Origin: JBOGJG01 sp050747825
Lineage (GTDB): Bacteria > Acidobacteriota > UBA6911 > RPQK01 > JBOGJG01
Reading direction: 5' to 3'
Assembly: GCA_050747825.1 (NCBI GenBank)
Contig: JBOGJG010000260.1
Coordinates: 1 to 19,795 of the forward strand
DNA: 19,795 nucleotides
Within the stretch, counting starts at the first letter, position 1. Each line of letters opens with the position of its first letter. The notes under the pieces are model-generated. The model ran no database searches and had not been told where the DNA came from. It worked only from the letters and a program-made list of their open reading frames with translations. Below are positions 1 through 6,784 of the stretch, piece after piece. Made by a program: the position numbers and the translations under genes.

Positions 1-9
1 CTCCTGGAC

Positions 10-47
10 GATGCAAGGGCATCGCCGGCGTCGCCGGGCCTTGCATC
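10..47. repeat. 9-bp inverted repeat
   Basis: GATGCAAGG at 10-18 is perfectly complementary to CCTTGCATC at 39-47, with a GC-rich 20-nt loop. There is no T-run after it, so it is not an obvious intrinsic terminator. It may be the edge of a repeat or the 3' end of a gene outside the window. Confidence 0.35.
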
Positions 48-248
48 CGAGCCCTCGGCGCCCCTAACACGACCCCTCAGGACTTTTACCACAGGCTGTA
101 AGGGTGTGTTTGTTTCTCAACCGGCTCGATTGCTGCTGCATATGTATTGCCATGGCATCTGCCTCCAATCTATGGCTAAACCCCAAAGTCCCCTTAGCTC
201 CCCCTTAGCTCGGAAAATTAATAGGGCAATAGAGCAAGAGTCGTGCCA

Positions 249-327
249 CTGTAGGCTCTGAACTGTAGGCTAAGACTACTTCTTATTCCTCGAGCCTAAC
301 AGTCAGCGGCCTGCAACCTACAGCCTG
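249..327. repeat. Split-palindrome repeat built on CTGTAGGCT
   Basis: CTGTAGGCT occurs at 249-257 and again at 263-271. After a spacer, the inverted word follows as AGCCTAACAG (293-302) and ACCTACAGCC (317-326). The arms are imperfect, but the arrangement matches the other short-word repeats in this window: direct tandem words, a spacer, then inverted words. Confidence 0.5.
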
Positions 328-421
328 AAAACGGGGAAATTTTTCGTGCCTGGGAGTATCCAAAATCTCCCTGGATGCTAAGATGCACCGGCGACTGTTA
401 ACCGGTTTCGAAAAGTGGAAA

Positions 422-1090
422 CTAATTCCCCATTTGAAATTGATTCGCAAGGGCGGCGCCATAGACCTTACGCCCGTAATCGTTCTCAGGCCGTTTACCA
501 TACGCGACCAGTTTATCGATCGTGCCGGCGCCGCGGTTCCAGGCATAAAGTGTCATTGCGATGTTTCCATCGTATTTCTTCAGAAGCGTATGAAAATGCT
601 GAAAAGAATAGCTGAGGTTTATTTCGGGATCCAATAGTTGCTGCGCGCTTACCCGACCGTAATCCTGGGCCGTGGTGGTCCAGATTTGGGTGAGGCCGCG
701 CGCTCTTCCCTGATCACCGATGGCACCCGGGTCTCCTTTCGATTCAACCCAGATGACGGAAAGCATGAGGTAGGTAAGAAACTCCGGAGTCCTGAGCAGC
801 CGCCACTCCGAGCCTCCTGCTCTCAGATACTTCCTCGAGTAGCGATCTACGATTTCAACGATGGAGGGATCCACCGAGAATTCAGCAGCCAGTCCGTGGA
901 TATATCCCGAGCGTTGCTCCTGAAGCCCAGCGTTCTGTGTCTGAGCCTGATTCTCCGTACTGATGGCCGCAGCCGCAGCAGTCGTCACAGCTCCATATCG
1001 AGAGGAGGTGATCCACCCTCCGGCAAGCCCTACTGTGAAGACCAGCAACCACAATTTAAGCTTCCAGAGCTTGTTCTTCATAGACTTCAT
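422..1090 (-). CDS. Membrane-anchored lytic transglycosylase (SLT/LysM-less type)
   Basis: Probable lytic transglycosylase of 222 residues, which would cleave the MurNAc-GlcNAc bond of peptidoglycan on the periplasmic side. Residues 11-29 form an N-terminal signal anchor. A low-complexity linker follows, then a Slt-type domain from about residue 70. The catalytic glutamate is E116 in VESKGDP. The GLTQIW segment and the AWNRGAGTI motif near the C-terminus match the SLT fold. The start at 1090 is supported by a GGGAG eight bases upstream on the minus strand; a second ATG three codons later is less favoured. The protein is short and has no LysM or other wall-binding module. No operon partner lies in the window. 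It could act in wall remodelling or in opening a passage for an envelope machine; the sequence does not decide this. Confidence 0.85.
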   Translation of the reverse strand: MKSMKNKLWKLKLWLLVFTVGLAGGWITSSRYGAVTTAAAAAISTENQAQTQNAGLQEQRSGYIHGLAAEFSVDPSIVEIVDRYSRKYLRAGGSEWRLLRTPEFLTYLMLSVIWVESKGDPGAIGDQGRARGLTQIWTTTAQDYGRVSAQQLLDPEINLSYSFQHFHTLLKKYDGNIAMTLYAWNRGAGTIDKLVAYGKRPENDYGRKVYGAALANQFQMGN

Positions 1091-1370
1091 TAAAAATGCT
1101 CCCTTTTCTGTGCCTTTGCATACGCGTAAAGATTTAAATGCTTGATAGTCGAGAAAAGTCGAACAAACGGCGAAAATTTTCCCCTGGCCCTTTTTTATTC
1201 CCTCAGCTTTTTTCGATTGAGGCTATTCCGAATGGTTTCAGATAAATCGGAGCGAGCAGGGAATAGGGGGCGGGGATGTTTTCCCCGTTTATGGCTGAGA
1301 TCTGCATGAACACTGATCTTACACTTGAAAAGAGGCGCAAGACAAAAGTCAAAAAAGATCGGTATAACGA

Positions 1371-1387
1371 CACCGCCGACGGCGGTG
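1371..1387. repeat. Compact hairpin CACCGCC/GGCGGTG
   Basis: The perfect 7-bp arms CACCGCC (1371-1377) and GGCGGTG (1381-1387) enclose the triloop GAC. A hairpin with a similar CACCG core occurs at 1522-1538, and the two bracket the GCTGACC element. No T-run follows. Confidence 0.5.
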
Positions 1388-1410
1388 GCTTTATCGCGTG
1401 CCGCTGATTC

Positions 1411-1489
1411 GCTGACTGCTGACCGCTGGCCGTCTTCGAACCGGTCAGCGGTCAGTAGGCGAGCCTAGCGAGCCGGGGTCAGTGGTCAG
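1411..1489. repeat. GCTGACC split-palindrome element, copy A
   Basis: Two to three GCTGACC-like words (1411-1431) are followed, after a spacer, by their inverted form GGTCAGCGGTCAG (1443-1455). Then come GCGAGCC direct repeats and another inverted pair ending at 1489. Read on the minus strand, 1443-1482 matches 14008-14047 at 38 of 40 positions, so this is a dispersed element present twice in the window in opposite orientation. Confidence 0.8.
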
Positions 1490-1521
1490 TTCGTGGTACG
1501 GGCAAAGTCCACGGCACATCA

Positions 1522-1538
1522 CCACCGTCAGACGGTGG
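1522..1538. repeat. Compact hairpin CCACCGT/ACGGTGG
   Basis: Arms CCACCGT (1522-1528) and ACGGTGG (1532-1538) flank CAG. It resembles the hairpin at 1371-1387. It lies about 80 bp upstream of the nhaA start and could be part of its leader. Confidence 0.45.
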
Positions 1539-1620
1539 GATTCTCTGCTTGACTGAAAAGCAACACTTGAGATCTCGGTCGAGAGCATTCAGACTTACAG
1601 CTTCTGATACAGACTGACTG

Positions 1621-2985
1621 ATGGCGCAAAAAATCGCAGACCGGGCCCCGATCGAACGGATTTTAAATCCTTTCAACAGATTCTTTCATCTCGAGACTTC
1701 CGGCGGAATTCTTTTGCTTTGCAGCGCGATTGTGGCATTGCTCTGGGCAAATTCCCCCTGGAGCGAGGCTTACCACCATCTATGGGAGATCGTTTTAGCC
1801 ATTGAGATCGGAGATTTTGTCCTCTCCTACAGCCTTCATCATTGGATTAATGAAGGGCTCATGGCCATCTTTTTTTTTGTAGTTGGCCTCGAAATCAAGC
1901 GGGAGGTCCTCATTGGTGAGCTGTCTTCCCCACGCAAATCTGCCCTTCCCATTGCCGGCGCATTAGGCGGAATGCTGGTCCCGGCCGCCCTCTACAGCGT
2001 CTTGAACGCCGGCACGGTCGGAGCTCCGGGGTGGGGAATTCCCATGGCAACCGATATCGCCTTCGCCATCGGAGTGCTCGCCATGCTGGGGAGCCGCATA
2101 CCGCTGGCCATCAAAATCTTCCTCACCGCCCTCGCCATTGTCGATGACATAGGAGCCGTGCTGGTCATTGCGGTCTTCTACACGGCTGAAATCTCCTGGT
2201 ACTTTCTGGGACTGGGCGCCATTTTCCTGGCGGGGCTCATGAGCTTAAACCTGGTGGGAACACGCAGGCCTCTCGCCTACGCCCTATTCGGAATCGGACT
2301 CTGGTTTGCATTCCTGCAGTCGGGGGTGCACGCCACCATTGCCGGAGTTTTGATGGCGATGACCATCCCGGCCCGCAGCCGGATCAGCCCTAGACGAATG
2401 GTAATCGACGGCCATCAGATTTTGGACCAGTTGGAAGCGGTTTCAGGAGAGGAAAGCGAGCGGCTGCGCCCCAATACTGAAGAACAGCAATCGGCTTTAC
2501 ACGCTCTGGAAAAAGCTGCTGAAAGAGCAGAGACTCCCATGCAGCGCATGGAAAGCGGCCTGCACTCGTGGGTCAGCTTTGTCATCGTCCCCCTGTTTGC
2601 GCTGGCCAATGCCGGATTGGTGCTGGATGCCGGTTTTCTCGGGGCTTTTTCGGAGACAACTACTACGGGCATCATCCTGGGCCTGGTGGTTGGGAAACCG
2701 GTTGGGATCGCTCTTTTCTCCTGGATCGCAGTAAGGCTTGGGCTGGCCACACTGGGCCGGCAGGTGACGTGGCGACATGTTTGGGGGGCGGGGATGCTGG
2801 GAGGTATCGGTTTTACAATGTCCCTGTTTATCGCCAACCTGGCCTTTCCGGCGGCCGAAGCTCTCGAATTGTCCAAGGCCGGAATCCTGAGCGCTTCTCT
2901 TCTGGCGGGCACTCTGGGATGGTTCGTCCTGTCCGGCGCAACCCAGCAGCCACAGAGACACCGAGACAGCGAGAAATCCCGATGA
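1621..2985 (+). CDS. nhaA: Na+/H+ antiporter NhaA
   Basis: Inner-membrane NhaA-type antiporter of 454 residues that exports Na+ (or Li+) in exchange for H+ and so supports sodium and alkaline-pH homeostasis. The ion-binding aspartates of the family are present as D175-D176 in LAIVDDIGAV, with D145 in MATDIAFAIG and the lysine K359 in VVGKPVGI. About twelve hydrophobic segments are visible. A charged loop at roughly residues 251-312 makes it longer than the 388-residue E. coli protein; such a loop occurs in other long NhaA members. No good ribosome binding site precedes the ATG at 1621, but the reading frame fits the family N-terminus from there. It converges on the dehydrogenase gene. A Na+-coupled symporter lies further right in the window, which would benefit from the gradient it helps to control. 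Confidence 0.95.
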   Translation: MAQKIADRAPIERILNPFNRFFHLETSGGILLLCSAIVALLWANSPWSEAYHHLWEIVLAIEIGDFVLSYSLHHWINEGLMAIFFFVVGLEIKREVLIGELSSPRKSALPIAGALGGMLVPAALYSVLNAGTVGAPGWGIPMATDIAFAIGVLAMLGSRIPLAIKIFLTALAIVDDIGAVLVIAVFYTAEISWYFLGLGAIFLAGLMSLNLVGTRRPLAYALFGIGLWFAFLQSGVHATIAGVLMAMTIPARSRISPRRMVIDGHQILDQLEAVSGEESERLRPNTEEQQSALHALEKAAERAETPMQRMESGLHSWVSFVIVPLFALANAGLVLDAGFLGAFSETTTTGIILGLVVGKPVGIALFSWIAVRLGLATLGRQVTWRHVWGAGMLGGIGFTMSLFIANLAFPAAEALELSKAGILSASLLAGTLGWFVLSGATQQPQRHRDSEKSR

Positions 2986-3004
2986 CTCAGTGGCTCTGTG
3001 GGGG

Positions 3005-3047
3005 AGGCCTGAGCGGAGCGAAGAGCTTTTCCTCAGCCCTCAGGCCT
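3005..3047. terminator. Inverted repeat between convergent genes, possible bidirectional terminator
   Basis: AGGCCTGAG (3005-3013) and CTCAGGCCT (3039-3047) are perfect 9-bp arms. They sit between the nhaA stop and the end of the dehydrogenase gene, and the right arm contains the dehydrogenase stop codon (3040-3042). A short T-run (3027-3030) lies inside the loop rather than after the stem, so it is not a classical terminator. It may instead be a decayed CTGAGGC-word repeat; a similar patch lies at 4811-4832. Confidence 0.35.
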
Positions 3048-4050
3048 CAAGCCTGGATTTCAGCACTTCCGGATTGACTACGTTTCCCGGCCGCGGCTGC
3101 CCTCCGGAAAGGACAGCTTTGAGATCGTGCAGCATGGTGCGCAGGACCTTTTCCTGGCAGCGCGGTGTCCGCCCGGCATTGTGCGGCGTAAAGAGCGCCC
3201 TCGGATGGTGCAGCAGGCGATCGGAAGGCAGAGGCGGCTCGATCAGCGGCGTGTCGATCATCACCTGTTCCAGACGGCCTCTCTCCAGCGCTTCGTAAAG
3301 AATGTCCTGATTTTCGATCACTTCACCCCGCGCCGTATTGATCAGGACAGTTCCGGGCTTGAACTCATCGATGTTTCCCCGGTTGATAAGTCCCCGAGTC
3401 TCATTATTGAGGGGAACATGCAGGGTCACGATATCCGAAGAGTTCAAGAGTTCCGGCAACGAGACAAAGCGCACGCACGCCTGGGTAAAACCGGCGGGGT
3501 CGAGGTAGGGATCATTGACTAAACCGATCATGTCGAAGCTGCGCAGCAGGCGCCACACTTCACGGCCGATTCTGCCGAAGCCGATAATCCCCAGGACGGA
3601 GGATTCCAGATCCCGATTCAGCTGGATGTCCCGCTCTCCCCAGGCGCCTGCCAGAGTGCGCTGATGCCATCCCTTTAAATCTTTGGCGGCTGCTAAAATC
3701 AGGGCCACAGCGTGCTCGGCCACGGCTCGCGTCAAAACCCCCGGCGTGTAGAGCACCGGCACGCCTCGCCGCGAGGCAGCTTCAACATCGATGCTGTCAT
3801 AGCCTACACCTGTCCGGGCGATCACTTTCAGGTTAGGCGGAGTGTCGATTAAACGGGCCGTTATCCTCTTATTGCTGCGGGCGATCAAAGCGACCACCTC
3901 ATCGTCCTGCAGAGCCGAAGTCAGCTCCTCCTCACTCGGATCCTGCAGCACAACCAGGCGGTAATCACGCGATATCTCCTCCACAGCCCACTGAGCCAGC
4001 AATCCCGTCGAAATCACCTTGTTCAATGGCATGCTCGACATTCTGCACAT
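3040..4050 (-). CDS. D-isomer-specific 2-hydroxyacid dehydrogenase
   Basis: NAD(P)-dependent dehydrogenase of 336 residues from the PGDH/CtBP-like family, interconverting a 2-hydroxyacid and a 2-oxoacid in the cytoplasm. The Rossmann fingerprint GIIGFGRIG lies at about residues 154-162. The catalytic set is visible as R241 in NTARGEVI, E271 in IEPP and H290 in TPHNAG. The substrate-side motif ARTGVGYDSID (78-88) is typical. The segment after the Rossmann fold reads VMIDTPLIEP where most relatives have a DVFxxEP motif, so it is a divergent member and the substrate cannot be read from sequence. It has no ACT domain, which argues against serA. The start is uncertain: ATGs at 4050, 4041 and 4032 are all in frame, none with a clear ribosome binding site; 4032 (MPLNKV) is the most family-like. 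Confidence 0.85.
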   Translation of the reverse strand: MCRMSSMPLNKVISTGLLAQWAVEEISRDYRLVVLQDPSEEELTSALQDDEVVALIARSNKRITARLIDTPPNLKVIARTGVGYDSIDVEAASRRGVPVLYTPGVLTRAVAEHAVALILAAAKDLKGWHQRTLAGAWGERDIQLNRDLESSVLGIIGFGRIGREVWRLLRSFDMIGLVNDPYLDPAGFTQACVRFVSLPELLNSSDIVTLHVPLNNETRGLINRGNIDEFKPGTVLINTARGEVIENQDILYEALERGRLEQVMIDTPLIEPPLPSDRLLHHPRALFTPHNAGRTPRCQEKVLRTMLHDLKAVLSGGQPRPGNVVNPEVLKSRLEA

Positions 4051-4134
4051 TCTGCATTAATACGGAAGGGAATCAAGGAAGAAAAGGAGCAGTCGCAACA
4101 ATGCAGCCGTCTTTTTCACTGGAGGGTGGTAAAG

Positions 4135-4164
4135 TAGACAATGTAGGGATTCAGATAGTAATAT
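4135..4164 (+). promoter_or_regulatory. Candidate promoter of tRNA-Glu
   Basis: TAGACA (4135-4140), an 18-bp spacer and TAATAT (4159-4164) resemble a sigma-70 promoter. It would start transcription about a dozen bases before the tRNA. This is a pattern match only. Confidence 0.4.
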
Positions 4165-4183
4165 TCGCTTCCTCGTTTGTGAT

Positions 4184-4258
4184 GTCCCCATCGTCTAGCC
4201 CGGCCTAGGACATCGCCCTTTCACGGCGAAAACAGGGGTTCAAATCCCCTTGGGGACG
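4184..4258 (+). tRNA. tRNA-Glu (anticodon UUC)
   Basis: The cloverleaf folds fully. The acceptor stem is GTCCCCA (4184-4190) with TGGGGAC (4251-4257) and discriminator G4258. The anticodon stem is TCGCC/GGCGA around the loop CTTTCAC, giving anticodon TTC at 4220-4222. The T arm is AGGGG/CCCCT with loop TTCAAAT (4239-4245). The 3' CCA is not encoded and must be added by nucleotidyltransferase. No integrase or attachment repeat is seen next to it. Confidence 0.97.
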
Positions 4259-4447
4259 TATCCTTCCTGCTACTGGCAAAACGCTTACAAATTCCGGCAG
4301 CCAGTTGCCAAAACATGTCACCGGCTTGACGGAAATTGTCAGCCAGCAAACATTTAATTTCCGTAAGTTATTGATGTCATTGGGAAGTGTTGATTGGCAC
4401 CTTCATTGCTTTAGCGCAAGGGCAAGCAACATATGGAGGCTATTCTG

Positions 4448-4816
4448 ATGAGGGAAATCATTGCCACTTGTGGATTGAACACCAGGGAAGAGAATGTGAT
4501 CAAACTGCATTTCGGTATTGACTGCGAACCGCACTCGCTGGCAGAGATTGCCAAGATGTTCGATTTGCCTGCCGGGGCCGTTGAGCAGATTCAAGCCGAA
4601 GCACTCCGCAAGCTCCGCCACCGCTGGCTGTCTCACCGCATGGAAAACTATGCGGCCAATTTCACCGGCATACTGCCCGATCTGATGGAAGCAACCTCCT
4701 CCGAGCACTCTTCGACCGAGAAAGCCCCTCCGCCGGCCGCGCCTTCGCCCGGCCTGGATTGGGAGCTGAGCAAGGCCGATCGATCTTTTCTGCGCGGAAT
4801 TAATATAAAAGCCTGA
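4448..4816 (+). CDS. Small protein consisting of a free-standing sigma-70 region 4 plus tail
   Basis: Protein of 122 residues. Residues 10-60 closely resemble region 4 of a sigma-70 factor, including LNTREENVIKLHFGI (compare the LTPREEKVLRMRFGI type), a helix-turn-helix (SLAEIAKMFDLPAGAVEQIQ) and the basic AEALRKLRH end. No region 2 or 3 precedes it. The rest is a Pro/Ser/Glu-rich linker and a short charged C-terminus. The ATG at 4448 is chosen because GGAGG (4435-4439) sits eight bases before it; an in-frame ATG at 4433 overlaps that same GGAGG and has no site of its own. It lies between tRNA-Glu and the convergent thiC. It probably binds DNA or RNA polymerase as a regulator. Being a remnant of a larger sigma gene is possible, but the clean start argues against it. 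Confidence 0.75.
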   Translation: MREIIATCGLNTREENVIKLHFGIDCEPHSLAEIAKMFDLPAGAVEQIQAEALRKLRHRWLSHRMENYAANFTGILPDLMEATSSEHSSTEKAPPPAAPSPGLDWELSKADRSFLRGINIKA

Positions 4817-4852
4817 GGCTCCAGGCCTAAGGCGCTTTGGGGGATGAGCAAG

Positions 4853-4885
4853 CGTGTAATCCGTGTAATCCGGGCAATCCGTGGC

Positions 4886-4888
<3 letters not shown>
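4853..4888. repeat. ATCCGTG-word repeat, copy 1 (half element)
   Basis: Four roughly 9-nt words run in tandem (GTGTAATCC twice, GGGCAATCC, then GTGGCTCA). The block ends in GTGGCTCA, as copy 3 does. Its last three bases are the reverse complement of the thiC stop codon, so the repeat abuts and overlaps the end of thiC. Confidence 0.7.
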
Positions 4889-6583
<1,695 letters not shown>

Positions 6584-6613
6584 GTCCGATGAATTACGTT
6601 CATCCTATCAGTG

Positions 6614-6672
6614 CCCCGGATTTCACGGATGGACGCCCAATGGATCGGGGTTAATCCGTGAAATCAGTGGCT
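6614..6672. repeat. ATCCGTG-word repeat, copy 2 (full split palindrome)
   Basis: Left arm CCCCGGATTTCACGGATG (6614-6631) and right arm AATCCGTGAAATCAGTGGCT (6653-6672) are imperfect inverted copies separated by about 20 nt containing GATCGGGG. The layout, including GATCGG just before the right arm, is shared with copy 4 at the right edge of the window. The element lies inside the predicted thiC mRNA leader. Confidence 0.75.
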
Positions 6673-6688
6673 GAAACAATATTTACCC

Positions 6689-6717
6689 ATGCTATCGGGA
6701 GGGACGCTGGCTGTCAA
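6689..6717 (-). promoter_or_regulatory. Predicted sigma-70 promoter of thiC
   Basis: On the minus strand a perfect TTGACA (6712-6717) is followed by a 17-bp spacer and TAGCAT (6689-6694). Transcription would begin near 6682, leaving about 100 nt of leader before the ATG at 6583. The perfect -35 and ideal spacing make this one of the stronger promoter matches in the window. Confidence 0.6.
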
Positions 6718-6755
6718 CCGCATGGTGGGTAGGGAACAGTTACCGGGCCGGGCAC

Positions 6756-6769
6756 ATTGGCACGCCAAT
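6756..6769. promoter_or_regulatory. Palindrome ATTGGC-AC-GCCAAT, possible operator
   Basis: Perfect 6-bp arms around a 2-bp centre, 15 bp upstream of the GTG start of the penicillin-binding protein. It could be a protein-binding site or a small hairpin over the start region. No regulator is known. Confidence 0.3.
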
Positions 6770-6784
6770 TGCTTCTAAGCCAGC

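Larger units (their letters stand above)
1..421. other. Non-coding left edge, about 420 bp
   Basis: I see no convincing gene here. The open frames are short, lack a ribosome binding site and match no family I know. The stretch contains a 9-bp inverted repeat (10-47), a direct repeat of CCCCTTAGCTC near 192-214, and a CTGTAGGCT-word repeat block (249-327). Codons of the lytic transglycosylase end at 422 on the minus strand, so this is the region downstream of that gene. No strong stem followed by a T-run is visible that would serve as its terminator. Confidence 0.5.
1091..1620. other. 530-bp non-coding region between divergent genes
   Basis: No gene with family resemblance or a ribosome binding site was found. 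The stretch must contain the upstream regions of the transglycosylase (minus) and nhaA (plus), but I could not pick out a clear -35/-10 pair for either. It holds a GCTGACC-type split-palindrome element (1411-1489) flanked on each side by a compact GC-rich hairpin (1371-1387 and 1522-1538). An AT-rich stretch lies around 1120-1240. Confidence 0.6.

Noticed and set aside
4026..4208. 60-codon frame running into tRNA-Glu
   Set aside because: It overlaps the dehydrogenase start and the tRNA and has no family resemblance.
4184..4258. Integration site of a mobile element at tRNA-Glu
   Set aside because: There is no integrase and no repeated tRNA 3' end in the window.
6584..6784. TPP riboswitch upstream of thiC
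   Set aside because: I read the minus strand of the gap for the conserved TPP-aptamer segments and found none. The leader is mostly a palindromic repeat.
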